This document shows, piece after piece, positions 17,004 through 25,444 of a stretch of 64,000 nt of DNA (the first letter of the stretch is position 1; the number at the start of each line of letters is the position of its first letter). Where the stretch lies: contig JBKBUF010000016.1 in NCBI GenBank assembly GCA_046290815.1, positions 1 to 64,000 on the forward strand, in the 5' to 3' direction. Source of the stretch: JBKBUF01 sp046290815 (GTDB lineage Bacteria > Bacteroidota > Bacteroidia > Cytophagales > Cytophagaceae). The translations under genes and the position numbers were made by a program. The notes under the pieces were generated by a model. The model saw only the letters and a program-made list of their open reading frames with translations, was not told the DNA's origin and made no database searches.

Positions 17004-17031
17004 AGCCCGGCAGAGATGTCGGGCTTTTTTG
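17004..17031 (+). terminator. Terminator of the 15987 lipoprotein gene
   Basis: Hairpin AGCCCGGCA-GAGA-TGTCGGGCT with one G-T pair, followed by a T run. Its 20-nt core recurs in exact reverse complement at 17633-17652. Confidence 0.9.
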
Positions 17032-17095
17032 TTTGTATTGGGATTTGTTGGATGGGAAAGATTTTTTGGATTGGCAGCTTTCTAAATGTCTTCCT

Positions 17096-17532
17096 TTAAC
17101 GGCCTGACTTTGTTTTTTGGTGGCTAAGCCTTTTGACTTCCAAACTTGATGCACCAAAGTTTATTAGTAGACCTTTGTCCACTTTATAAGCTGCAAGGTA
17201 ATTCAATGCCTGAGCCAAATGAATATCTTCAAGCTTTACCTGAGCTTTTAATTCAACCACCAGGCCATTCTAAAATAGAAATCCACACGCTTCCTGCCGA
17301 TTTCATATCCTTCATAGTATACCGGAATCTCATACTCGCGTATATAATCAATTTCGTTTTTTCGAAATTCAATTTCTAATGCTCTTTGATAAAAGACTTC
17401 CTGATATCCGTTTCCGAGAGTAGAATGTACCCTCATGGCACAACCTATTATAGAATAGGTAAGCCTATCATTTTCATAACTGTCATACATAGCTGATAAA
17501 AATTGTTCGCAATTATAAAAATTTCCATACAA
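17096..17532 (-). pseudogene. GxxExxY (PDDEXK-like) protein, frameshifted
   Basis: From the ATG at 17532 the minus strand reads a GxxExxY-family start: LTYSIIGCAMRVHSTLGNGYQEVFYQRAL, broken here into its motifs IIGCAMRVH and GNGYQEVFY, then GYEIGRKRVDFYF. The frame then ends at WWLN-stop (17248). Two bases over, the family's C-terminal part continues: LVVELKAQVKLEDIHLAQAL, then NYL..YKVDKGLLINFG and KRL, to a stop at 17096. One lost base near 17280 explains the break. The family has a restriction-endonuclease-like fold with no settled role. The reading could also reflect an assembly error. Confidence 0.82.
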
Positions 17533-17624
17533 AACTCACATATACATTAGTATGATTTGTAGAAGTATATTTTTCCATGAAGAATTTTAAATCCGATTAA
17601 TCATTTCAATCCAAAAAATCCCAA

Positions 17625-17653
17625 TTAAAAAAGCCCGACATCTCTGCCGGGCC
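17625..17653 (-). terminator. Terminator of the 17679 gene
   Basis: On the minus strand a GC hairpin whose 20-nt core is 17633-17652, followed by a T run (A-rich 17625-17632 on the plus strand). The core is the exact reverse complement of 17005-17024. Confidence 0.88.
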
Positions 17654-17678
17654 TTCAACTTTGTTGGTAACCTAAATT

Positions 17679-19184
17679 TTAATTCTTTCTAGGAAATGGA
17701 TTGAATCCTCCTTCCTGAACCGTAATGGTAACTTCTTTGCTGGCGTTGCCGCTGCAAACTTTTACTTTAGTTGTTCCCGGTTGACCTGCCATGATCGTTC
17801 CGTCTTCTGAAACGTTTGCAATCGTCTGGTCTTCCACACAATATTTTACTGCCTGTCCAGATGGGGTTGTTGTGGCGGAAATTTGAGTGGGCGTTCCTCC
17901 CATCATGTTTACTGTGTAACTATTTTGGTTGGTGTTAACTGCAGTTGCAGCGGTGGTGCCACAATCGCAATTAGAAACCATGATCACTGAAAGTCCTGGT
18001 GCAGTTTCGTCGTCTGCAGGAACAAGAGCCATTAGTGTTGCCATAAATCCTGCCATGGCATCACTCTTCATTTTTACAGTTGCAGAAGTAGAATTACTGC
18101 TTTGAATGGTAGCAACATCAAACATTGACATTCCGAATGAAGGGATTTCCCATTTCAATGTTGAAGCATTGGTAATCTCAGTAAAGCTGAATTGTCCTGA
18201 ACCCAGTTTATTTACCTGATAGGTTTTAGCGGTAAATGTTTTTTCCGCACCTTTCTCCATTGAAGTATAGTATGGTGAAATCTCAATTATTCTTTTAGGA
18301 ATTACCTGTATCGTTGCTTCACCTGTTACTCCATGAGAAGTAGCTTTTATCTTTGTCTCTCCGTACCATTTGCCTGTTACTAAACCGCTGTTGGAAACAG
18401 ATGCTACAGAGTCATATTGTACAGTCCATACTATGCTAACATTTGAGGTAACATCTTCTCCTTTGCTATTGAAGGCTTTTGCAACAAACTGTTTTGTCTC
18501 ACCTTTAAATAAGTCGTATGTAGTCGGAGTTACTTCTATTCTTGCAACCGGTAATTCTACAACAGGCTTACCGATTACCACAACAGGTATCTGTACTTTA
18601 GGATTTCCTTCAAGTCCTTTTGCCTCTACTGTTATTACTGCTTCTCCTGCTGCATGGAATGTAAGAAGGCCTGAGCTATTTACAGATACCACATCAGATT
18701 TGTTGGACTGATATTCGTAAGTCACACTGGAAGCAGTGCCAAGATAGATTGTCTCAAGCTGAAGTGTGTGTCCTGCTTCATATATGACTGCTGAAGGAAG
18801 TACAGTGAATAAAGATGGAGTTGAAACCACTAATGGAACTGTGCTTGTGAGTTTAGATCCGCCGTAATTTACCTCTGCTGTGACTGTAGTGGTTCCTGAA
18901 TTTTTTCCTGTGAGCATACTTCCGGAAAATGTGGCGATCTCATCATTTCCGGTTTTCCATGTTACGTTGGTTGCTGCTACCGGTCCTGTCGGTGTAAGTA
19001 TCAGTGCTGAATATGGTATTTGTGCGTTCGGCACAACTCTTAATCCTCCATTCTCAATCACGAGCAATGCATCAGCATTTCCACCACCTCCGCCAGGCGC
19101 GGGATCACTTTTCTTTTTACATGCTGCTGTGATGATAAGCAGAATTAACAACAATACTTTCGATAATGAATAAATTTTGGTCAT
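17679..19184 (-). CDS. Lipoprotein with bacterial Ig-like (BIG2) repeats
   Basis: 501 residues. Lipoprotein signal ending at a Cys (IITAAC) followed by KKKSDPAPGGGG. Three to four BIG2-type modules are visible: recurring Y.LF.GET..F.A.A...G and ..SGLLTFHAAGEAVITVEA / NSGLVTGKWYGETKIKA patterns, plus a last module ending ANVSEDGTIMAGQPGTTKVKV. Such domains are structural parts of adhesins and surface enzymes. No catalytic domain is present. It is probably cell-surface exposed and transcribed alone. Confidence 0.8.
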   Translation of the reverse strand: MTKIYSLSKVLLLILLIITAACKKKSDPAPGGGGGNADALLVIENGGLRVVPNAQIPYSALILTPTGPVAATNVTWKTGNDEIATFSGSMLTGKNSGTTTVTAEVNYGGSKLTSTVPLVVSTPSLFTVLPSAVIYEAGHTLQLETIYLGTASSVTYEYQSNKSDVVSVNSSGLLTFHAAGEAVITVEAKGLEGNPKVQIPVVVIGKPVVELPVARIEVTPTTYDLFKGETKQFVAKAFNSKGEDVTSNVSIVWTVQYDSVASVSNSGLVTGKWYGETKIKATSHGVTGEATIQVIPKRIIEISPYYTSMEKGAEKTFTAKTYQVNKLGSGQFSFTEITNASTLKWEIPSFGMSMFDVATIQSSNSTSATVKMKSDAMAGFMATLMALVPADDETAPGLSVIMVSNCDCGTTAATAVNTNQNSYTVNMMGGTPTQISATTTPSGQAVKYCVEDQTIANVSEDGTIMAGQPGTTKVKVCSGNASKEVTITVQEGGFNPFPRKN

Positions 19185-19324
19185 AAGAATGTGTGTTTTT
19201 ATTTATAATTGAAAAATCTACAGCGATGTCTTCGCTGTTCTGAAAAAGTACCTACGCAGTTACAATTACAAAGATGCTATATGTGGATAAATGGTTGTAT
19301 CAGCTATAAAAAAAATAATACAAG

Positions 19325-19372
19325 AAACTCCAAATACCAACAAATCAGTTGTTAATTGGAGTTTGGAGTTTA
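19325..19372. repeat. Hairpin with TTGGAGT heptads at the 3' end of the 19410 gene
   Basis: AAACTCCAA (19325-19333) pairs with TTGGAGTTT (19356-19364). The right arm is made of two TTGGAGT heptads (19356-19369). A minus-strand T-rich stretch follows, so it may also end transcription. Confidence 0.5.
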
Positions 19373-19409
19373 AATTATTTTATAAAAAAGATAGGCGTGT
19401 AAGGCCACA

Positions 19410-19853
19410 TCAATTTTTGGGCGTAAAAGTCCCGATGCCATCCATGCCATTAATTCTTTTCTTCACACGAAGTTGTGTCTGGCTTAGCTCAACTATTTCA
19501 AATGTGTCATTGGGTAATGTTAAAAAATCAAGCACTAATTTGCTTTCATTATCAATAAATCGCCAGTTGCCATTGCTGCTGTCTTCTGCAGGATCGCTTG
19601 CACATTTCTGCTCTTTATAATGCAGAGTAAAGGTGTTGTCTGTCCTCACTTCATATTCGTTGTCCCGCTGACATGCTGGTACAAAACTATAAGCATCTCC
19701 AAAAGGGCCGGATGCACCTGTAAGTATCCAGGTTCTGGAAATTAATTGCGTTTTGTTTTCCTGTGGCTTTACATCGCCTTTGTCTTTTTTGCATGCCACT
19801 GTCGTAGTTAGAAATAAGACAACAAAAAATGTGAGGTAATTAATAGTTTTCAT
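19410..19853 (-). CDS. Lipocalin-like lipoprotein
   Basis: 147 residues from the ATG at 19853. A longer frame begins at 19895 but would overlap the upstream gene and bury the signal peptide. Lipoprotein signal ends at Cys in TTTVACKKDKGD. The body reads LISRTWILTGASG...NTFTLHY...GNWRFIDNESKLVLDF, the layout of small Bacteroidota lipocalin-like proteins (DUF5004/lipocalin_4 kind). Ligand unknown. It follows the alpha/beta hydrolase by 20 bases and is probably co-transcribed with dxs and the hydrolase. Confidence 0.8.
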   Translation of the reverse strand: MKTINYLTFFVVLFLTTTVACKKDKGDVKPQENKTQLISRTWILTGASGPFGDAYSFVPACQRDNEYEVRTDNTFTLHYKEQKCASDPAEDSSNGNWRFIDNESKLVLDFLTLPNDTFEIVELSQTQLRVKKRINGMDGIGTFTPKN

Positions 19854-19873
19854 ATCTGTAGTGTTTGTAAAAG

Positions 19874-20668
19874 TCAAGAACTCTTTTTTAAACATAATTC
19901 AATAAACTGATTTACCGCCATTAATGTTTCTTCCTTCTTTTCATACATGCCCATGTGTCCGCATTCGGAGAAAAAATGTACCACACTCTGTATAGGAAGA
20001 TAACACTGCTCCAGACTTTTATTTAAAGGAACAGGCCCGTCTTCTTTCCCAACAATAAATAAAACCGGACAAGAGGCTTTTTTCAAAACTTCAGTTCTGT
20101 CAATTCTGTCTCTCATGGCAATGGTGGTGCTGATGATAGATTCCTGACTCGTATTCTTTGTCTGTTCTTTCATGAGCAAAATCTGTTTCTCAAGGTGCTT
20201 TCTGTTTCTCATAAAGAACAAAGGCTCTACGAAGCTCTCTGCAAATGGGGCTACTCCATGCTTTTTAATGAAATCTATTGTTCTGTCTCTGTTTATTTTC
20301 TTGTCTTCGCTGTCAGCAAACGCAGTGCTGTGAAACAAACCAAAACCTTTTAGCATGTGCGGGTATTTTTCTGCATAAGCTAAGGTAACATATCCTCCAA
20401 GGGAATGGCCTATCATAATGATATTTTCAACTTGAAGCGACATCAGCAGTTCATGAATCTGGTCTGCAAAGTATTCTATTGAAACTTCTGAATGCTGCAA
20501 AGGGCTTTCGCCAAATCCGGGAAGGTCCGGGGTGATGATGGTATATTTGTTCTGAAGCTGTTGGTGGTAGTCTTTCCAGATATCTTTGCTTTCGCAAAAT
20601 CCATGTATAAGTACGACCGCAGGGCCTTTGCCGGAAAGGGTATATTTAACTGAGGATTGTTTTTTCAT
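19874..20668 (-). CDS. Alpha/beta-fold hydrolase
   Basis: 264 residues with the oxyanion motif HGFCE, nucleophile Ser in GHSLGG, an acid in VGKEDGPVP and a His in ECGHMG, so a complete triad. The family is broad (esterases, C-C hydrolases, haloperoxidase-like), so the substrate cannot be named. Its ATG shares one base with the dxs stop codon (TAATG), a sign of translational coupling. That association does not by itself show a role in isoprenoid synthesis. Confidence 0.88.
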   Translation of the reverse strand: MKKQSSVKYTLSGKGPAVVLIHGFCESKDIWKDYHQQLQNKYTIITPDLPGFGESPLQHSEVSIEYFADQIHELLMSLQVENIIMIGHSLGGYVTLAYAEKYPHMLKGFGLFHSTAFADSEDKKINRDRTIDFIKKHGVAPFAESFVEPLFFMRNRKHLEKQILLMKEQTKNTSQESIISTTIAMRDRIDRTEVLKKASCPVLFIVGKEDGPVPLNKSLEQCYLPIQSVVHFFSECGHMGMYEKKEETLMAVNQFIELCLKKSS

Positions 20669-22593
20669 TACATTTCATCATCTTCCAATACCAATCCGAT
20701 AATGGATCTGGCAGCTTCTGTGATGGCTTTTGCATCGTAACCACATTCTCTATGCAATTCCGGTTGTTCTCCGTGCTCAATGATTCTATCAGGTATGCCT
20801 AGTCTTACTACTCTAGCTGAGTAATGATTGTCTGCCATAAACTCAAGAACAGTACTTCCAAATCCCCCGGGAAGACATCCGTCTTCCACGGTAATAATCT
20901 TTTTAAATTTACTGAACACTTTATGCAGCAGATCTTCATCAATAGGTTTGACAAAGCGCATATCAAAATGCGCCGGATGTATATCTTCTTCCTTAAGTGT
21001 CTCACATGCTTCTACAGCATAATTACCTACATGGCCGAAGGTGAGTATAGCGATTTCTTCACCATCACTGATCATTCGACCTTTGCCTATTTCAATTTCA
21101 GCGAAAGGTGTCTGCCAGTCAGGCATTACCCCTTGTCCTCTTGGATATCTAATGGAGAAAGGTCCTTTTGGATCCAGCTGTGCAGTATACATCAGGTTTC
21201 TTAGCTCCTCTTCATTCATAGGTGCGGAAACCACGATGTTTGGTATGCAACGGAAATAAGCAATATCATATGCTCCGTGGTGTGTGGGTCCGTCAGCTCC
21301 TGCCAGTCCCGCTCTGTCAAGACAGAAAATAACAGGAAGATTCTGCAGGCACACATCATGCACCACCTGGTCATAAGCACGCTGCATGAAACTGGAGTAT
21401 ATGTTGCAGAAAGGTACTAATCCCTGAGTCGCAAGTCCTGCAGAAAATGTTACTGCATGTTGCTCAGCAATGCCTACATCAAAAGCTCTTTCCGGCATGG
21501 CATCCATCATAATGTTGAGAGAAGATCCGGAAGGCATTGCAGGAGTGATACCCATTATTTTTGGGTTAGCCTTTGCCAGCTCTACAATAGTATGTCCGAA
21601 CACATCCTGGTATTTCGGAGGTTGCGGAGTATCAAAAGTTTTGTTTCTTATTTCACCTGTAAGTTTGTCAAATTTGCCCGGTGCGTGCCACTTCACCTGA
21701 TCTTTTTCTGCAGGGGCATAACCTTTGCCTTTAGTGGTGATACAGTGCAATATTTTTGGTCCGGGTATATTTTTCATATCCCGGAATATATGTACCAGAT
21801 GGTCGATGTCGTGACCGTCTACTGGCCCGAAATATCTGAGTCCAAGAGATTCGAAGAGATTGCTGTTTTTAAGCAGCGCAGATTTAAGCGCATTCTCAAC
21901 TTTCGATGCAATACTTTGAGCATTAGGACCGAATTTGCTGATCTTGCCCAGAATATTCCATACTTCGTCTCTGATCTTATTATAAGTGCCTGAGGTGGTA
22001 ATGTCAGTCAGATAATCTTTTAAGGCTCCCACATTAGGGTCAATGGCCATGCAATTGTCATTAAGGACAATAAGCAGATTGGTGTTGCTTACTCCTGCAT
22101 GATTCATTGCTTCAAAAGCCATACCTGCAGTAAGCGCTCCATCTCCTATGACTGCTATATGTTGGCGATTAGTCTCGTTTTTATATTTAGATGCCTGAGC
22201 CATTCCCAGGGCAGCGGAGATAGAAGTGGAACTGTGTCCCACGCCAAATGCATCATATATGCTTTCACTGCGCTTGGGAAATCCTGAAATGCCTTTGTAT
22301 AAACGATTTGTGTGGAATTTGCTTCTTCTGCCTGTAAGTACCTTATGTCCGTATGCCTGATGTCCTACATCCCATACCAATAAATCTTCAGGAGTATTAA
22401 AAACATAATGAAGAGCTACAGTCAGTTCTACCACACCTAATCCTGCAGCAAAATGACCTCCGTATACGGAGACATTGTCGATAAGGAACTGTCTTAATTC
22501 TGTGCAAACCTGAAATAGCTGAGACTCATCCAGATTTCTCAATTGTTCAGGGGTATCGATACCAGACAGTAAGTTTCCCGGTTTTATCAGCAT
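20668..22593 (-). CDS. dxs: 1-deoxy-D-xylulose-5-phosphate synthase
   Basis: 641 residues from the ATG at 22593 (MLIKPGNLLSGIDTPEQL); nine further codons upstream are possible but the shorter form fits the family start. It has thiamine diphosphate-dependent transketolase architecture: VWDVGHQAYGHK and GDGALTAGMAFEAMNH (ThDP/Mg site with GDG...N), the DHDGHD-like FGPVDGHDI segment, a pyrimidine domain with GIAEQHAVTFSAG, and DRAGLAGADGPTHHGAYD. It condenses pyruvate and glyceraldehyde 3-phosphate, the first step of the MEP isoprenoid pathway. First gene of a three-gene minus-strand group. Confidence 0.97.
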   Translation of the reverse strand: MLIKPGNLLSGIDTPEQLRNLDESQLFQVCTELRQFLIDNVSVYGGHFAAGLGVVELTVALHYVFNTPEDLLVWDVGHQAYGHKVLTGRRSKFHTNRLYKGISGFPKRSESIYDAFGVGHSSTSISAALGMAQASKYKNETNRQHIAVIGDGALTAGMAFEAMNHAGVSNTNLLIVLNDNCMAIDPNVGALKDYLTDITTSGTYNKIRDEVWNILGKISKFGPNAQSIASKVENALKSALLKNSNLFESLGLRYFGPVDGHDIDHLVHIFRDMKNIPGPKILHCITTKGKGYAPAEKDQVKWHAPGKFDKLTGEIRNKTFDTPQPPKYQDVFGHTIVELAKANPKIMGITPAMPSGSSLNIMMDAMPERAFDVGIAEQHAVTFSAGLATQGLVPFCNIYSSFMQRAYDQVVHDVCLQNLPVIFCLDRAGLAGADGPTHHGAYDIAYFRCIPNIVVSAPMNEEELRNLMYTAQLDPKGPFSIRYPRGQGVMPDWQTPFAEIEIGKGRMISDGEEIAILTFGHVGNYAVEACETLKEEDIHPAHFDMRFVKPIDEDLLHKVFSKFKKIITVEDGCLPGGFGSTVLEFMADNHYSARVVRLGIPDRIIEHGEQPELHRECGYDAKAITEAARSIIGLVLEDDEM

Positions 22594-22930
22594 CGTATCA
22601 CAAAGTGATGTATTTAACAAATATAAACCAAATATGTTTTATATGGTAGCTTATCCTTGAAATACAATAGTAAACGGACGATAATAATTCATTTTCAGCT
22701 GTAAAATCACCAATCGCATTTCTTTCATCTGGTAATCATTCCGGACACATTGGTCTTGAAGTTTAAGGCTTGGGATCCCTGATTTCCCGCTGGAAGGAAC
22801 TTGTTATTAATATTTATTGTCTGATTTATACTGCCTTAGCACTTATGCCCATATTATCCACTGCATCGGGTGGATAATAATACAGGTAGCGGACCTTTGG
22901 CTTTTCTTTCACCCTTGCTAATTTTACTTT
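22594..22930. other. Divergent dxs/scpA intergenic region
   Basis: 337 bases with no reading frame I can support. It must hold the promoters of both genes. The only strong structure seen is the inverted repeat at 22852-22879. Confidence 0.6.
22852..22879. promoter_or_regulatory. Inverted DnaA-box-like pair upstream of scpA
   Basis: Perfect 10-bp inverted repeat TATTATCCAC-N8-GTGGATAATA. Each arm contains TTATCCAC, eight of nine positions of the DnaA box TTATCCACA. No T run follows, so it is not a terminator. It ends 51 bases before the scpA start. Confidence 0.45.
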
Positions 22931-23698
22931 GTGAGCTTCGAAATTAAACTACCGTTATTTACAGGTCCATTCGACCTGCTACTGTTCTTCATTGAAAGAG
23001 ATGAGCTGGATATCTATGATATTCCTATTTCTAAAATCACCAATGATTTCCTCGATTATATTCATCACATGGAAGAGATGAATATTGAAGTTGCCAGTGA
23101 GTTTATACTGGTTGCCGCAACGCTTATGCGTATCAAGGCTAAAATGCTTCTTCCAAGACCTGAGATAGATGCACAAGGCAATGAAATTGACCCCAGGGAA
23201 GAATTGGTTGCTCACCTTCTTGAATATAAAAAGTACAAAAGCATTATCAATGACCTTGCTACTTTGGAAGAAGAGCGTATGCAGATGGAGAAGAGGGGTA
23301 ACATTTTAAAAGAACTGAAGCACTTGTCTGAAGTTAGTGACGTAGAGGCAGAACTTCAGGATCTGGATCTTTTCAAACTCTTAAAGGTATTTGAAAGAGT
23401 AATGAAAAGATTTGAAGAGGAAAAAAACAAGCCGGTTCATACAGTAGTACAGTATCCTTACACTATAGAAAATCAAAAGGAATATATCCTTAATAAAGTG
23501 AGAGCCCTTTCCAGAGTTGCTTTTACAGACGTGATTTTTGAATATAAAACCAAGATAGCTGCAGTATACAACTTCCTTGCAATTCTGGAGCTGCTTCAGA
23601 TGGGTTATCTTTTGATTTACCTTGGAGAAGGCTTTAATAATTTCTGGATAGAAATCAGAACGAATAAGGATGAACCGGTGATGGACGAAGACAATTAA
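22931..23698 (+). CDS. scpA: Segregation and condensation protein A
   Basis: 255 residues from a GTG start; no ATG is available without losing the conserved N-terminus FEIKLPLFTGPFDLLLFFIERDELDIYDIPI, whose PLFTGPFDLLL part is the ScpA signature. A C-terminal winged-helix segment (FTDVIFEYKTKIAAVYNFLAIL) binds Smc in known ScpA. It is the kleisin of the Smc-ScpAB condensin that organises and separates chromosomes. scpB is not next to it. It converges on ndk across a 25-bp hairpin. Confidence 0.95.
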   Translation: MSFEIKLPLFTGPFDLLLFFIERDELDIYDIPISKITNDFLDYIHHMEEMNIEVASEFILVAATLMRIKAKMLLPRPEIDAQGNEIDPREELVAHLLEYKKYKSIINDLATLEEERMQMEKRGNILKELKHLSEVSDVEAELQDLDLFKLLKVFERVMKRFEEEKNKPVHTVVQYPYTIENQKEYILNKVRALSRVAFTDVIFEYKTKIAAVYNFLAILELLQMGYLLIYLGEGFNNFWIEIRTNKDEPVMDEDN

Positions 23699-23699
23699 G

Positions 23700-23757
23700 A
23701 ATTAAGAGTTAAGAATTAAGAATGAAGGAATCCATTCTTAATTCTTAACTCTTAATT
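23700..23757. terminator. 25-bp perfect hairpin built of TTAAGAA heptads, between scpA and ndk
   Basis: Arms 23700-23724 and 23733-23757 are perfect reverse complements with an 8-nt loop. The left arm continues a run of four TTAAGAA-type heptads from 23695; the right arm holds three TTCTTAA heptads. It touches both stop codons and probably ends transcription in both directions despite having almost no GC. Confidence 0.75.
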
Positions 23758-24175
23758 AAAATTGCTCTGTTCTCGAAAAGAAGAAATTCCCCTCAATTGC
23801 AGCGTTTTCATCTGAATCCGAGCCATGGATGGCGTTGGCCTCAAGACTTTTTGCAAATAGTTTTCTTATAGTACCTGGCTCTGCATTTGCAGGGTTGGTA
23901 GCGCCAATCAGCTTACGGAAGTCGGCTACTGCATTTTCTTTCTCAAGGATCATAGCTACGATATGTCCGCTTGACATATATTTTTTCAGGTCATTGTAAA
24001 AAGGTCTTTCTTTGTGAACCTCATAAAATTGTCCTGCTCTTTCGTCGGAAAGTTTTGTCATCTTTAGTGCCACGATTCTGAATCCGGCCTCTTCTATCAT
24101 TTTAAGAATTGCTCCGTTATGCCCGTCTTTAGTAGCATCCGGCTTAATCATCGAAAAAGTTCTGTTTCCCGCCAT
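23756..24175 (-). CDS. ndk: Nucleoside diphosphate kinase
   Basis: 139 residues, the standard Ndk length. It begins NRTFSMIKPDATKDG, has the phosphate-binding ATNPANAEPGTIR segment and the phospho-His active site H117 in NAIHGSDSDENA. It exchanges the gamma phosphate between nucleoside tri- and diphosphates in the cytoplasm. A promoter-like TAATTTTG (24206-24213 on its strand) and TTTG (24237-24240), 23 nt apart, lie just upstream. Confidence 0.97.
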   Translation of the reverse strand: MAGNRTFSMIKPDATKDGHNGAILKMIEEAGFRIVALKMTKLSDERAGQFYEVHKERPFYNDLKKYMSSGHIVAMILEKENAVADFRKLIGATNPANAEPGTIRKLFAKSLEANAIHGSDSDENAAIEGNFFFSRTEQF

Positions 24176-24205
24176 AATGTTTTAGTTATGAAATTATTGA
24201 TGTTA

Positions 24206-24240
24206 CAAAATTATACAGATTATTGAATTGAACGGCCAAA
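24206..24240 (-). promoter_or_regulatory. ndk promoter
   Basis: On the minus strand, TTTG-N23-TAATTTTG. The downstream element is an exact TAnnTTTG match, about 30 bases from the ndk ATG. Confidence 0.5.
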
Positions 24241-24403
24241 TTCCGGTTTTTTCAAGTATTCACCGCCCAAAATTGGTTTTTTTTTAAAAAATTGTGAACT
24301 TGGGCCAGCTTTGACTAATTTTTTTGATTTTTAATCAATCAAAATCAGGCCTATTTTGTTTATAATTAATATCTGAATTCATTTCTCACCGTGCCGGTAA
24401 AAC

Positions 24404-25444
24404 ATGCAGGATCTTGAGGCATTAAAGGAACTACTTAGCACTCCTAAAAAGATTGTAATCACCACTCATCACAAGCCGGATGCAGATGCCCTTGGCTCTT
24501 CACTTGCTTTATGGGCTTATCTTAAAAAGAAGAAGCATCAGCCTGTGGTTATTACTCCGACAGATTATCCTAATTTTCTATCATGGATGAACGGAAACGA
24601 TGAGGTGCTTGTTTATACAGATCAGAATAAAACTGAAAAATGCAATGAGCTGGTAAGGCAGGCAGACGTAATTTTTTGTCTTGACTTCAATGCGCTGAGC
24701 AGGATAGGAGACCTGGGAGAAGTAGTAAGAAGTACTTCAGCGAAGAAGGTGCTGATCGATCATCACCTGGAGCCGGAGAAGTTTGCCAATCTTAATTTCT
24801 CAGACACAGGCGCAGCAGCTACTGCGGTACTTATCTACAAAATTATTCTTGGCCTTGGTGACAGGGAGATGTTTGATACCTGCATAGGTGAATGTATATA
24901 TGCAGGTATTATGACCGATACCGGTTCTTTCAGGCATCCAAGTACCAATCCGGAAGTACATCTTATTATTGCAGATCTAATAAATCTGGCAGTAGATGTC
25001 AGCCGAGTGCACCGCTTGATTTATGATAATAATTCCGAATTAAAACTCAGGTTTCTGGGTTATGCCTTACTGGAGAAGCTGGTAGTCCTGAAAGAATTTC
25101 ATACTGCATACATTGCCATATCTGCCGAAGAACTGGAGCAGTTTGAATCACAGACCGGTGACACGGAAGGGTTGGTAAATTTTGCACTTAGCGTAGAAGG
25201 TGTGGTGGTTGCTGCAGTAATCATTCAACGGCCGGATGCAGTTAAGCTTTCTTTCAGATCTAAAGGAGATTTCTCTGTCAATGAATTTGCGAGGAAGCAT
25301 TTTGAAGGGGGTGGTCATAAGAATGCAGCCGGTGGAAAATCGGATCAAAGTCTTGATGAAACTGTAAACAAATTTGTTGAAGCTATAACTTTTTATAAAG
25401 AACAACTCGAACAAAATTATAAAATAGAAAAATCATTATGTTAA
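24404..25444 (+). CDS. nrnA: DHH-family bifunctional oligoribonuclease / pAp phosphatase
   Basis: 346 residues. N-terminal DHH domain with HHKPDADALGSS, DFNALSRIG and IDHHLEPE motifs that bind two Mn ions; C-terminal DHHA1 domain with the glycine-rich GGGHKNAAGG. This order and length match NrnA, which degrades 2-5 nt RNAs and dephosphorylates 3'-phosphoadenosine 5'-phosphate. Its last seven bases overlap the start of the FKBP gene (ATGTTAA), so the two are translationally coupled. Confidence 0.9.
   Translation: MQDLEALKELLSTPKKIVITTHHKPDADALGSSLALWAYLKKKKHQPVVITPTDYPNFLSWMNGNDEVLVYTDQNKTEKCNELVRQADVIFCLDFNALSRIGDLGEVVRSTSAKKVLIDHHLEPEKFANLNFSDTGAAATAVLIYKIILGLGDREMFDTCIGECIYAGIMTDTGSFRHPSTNPEVHLIIADLINLAVDVSRVHRLIYDNNSELKLRFLGYALLEKLVVLKEFHTAYIAISAEELEQFESQTGDTEGLVNFALSVEGVVVAAVIIQRPDAVKLSFRSKGDFSVNEFARKHFEGGGHKNAAGGKSDQSLDETVNKFVEAITFYKEQLEQNYKIEKSLC

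Noticed and set aside
19854..19895. Longer N-terminus for the lipocalin-like lipoprotein
   Set aside because: It would overlap the hydrolase gene and displace the lipoprotein signal from the start.
21457..21993. 178-residue frame on the plus strand inside dxs
   Set aside because: Antisense shadow of a strongly conserved gene, with no family features.
24324..24338. Palindrome TTGATTTTTAATCAA upstream of nrnA as a third FNR site
   Set aside because: The half-sites TTGAT and ATCAA are 5 bases apart, not 4, and the surroundings are T/A runs, so it was not counted as an FNR box.
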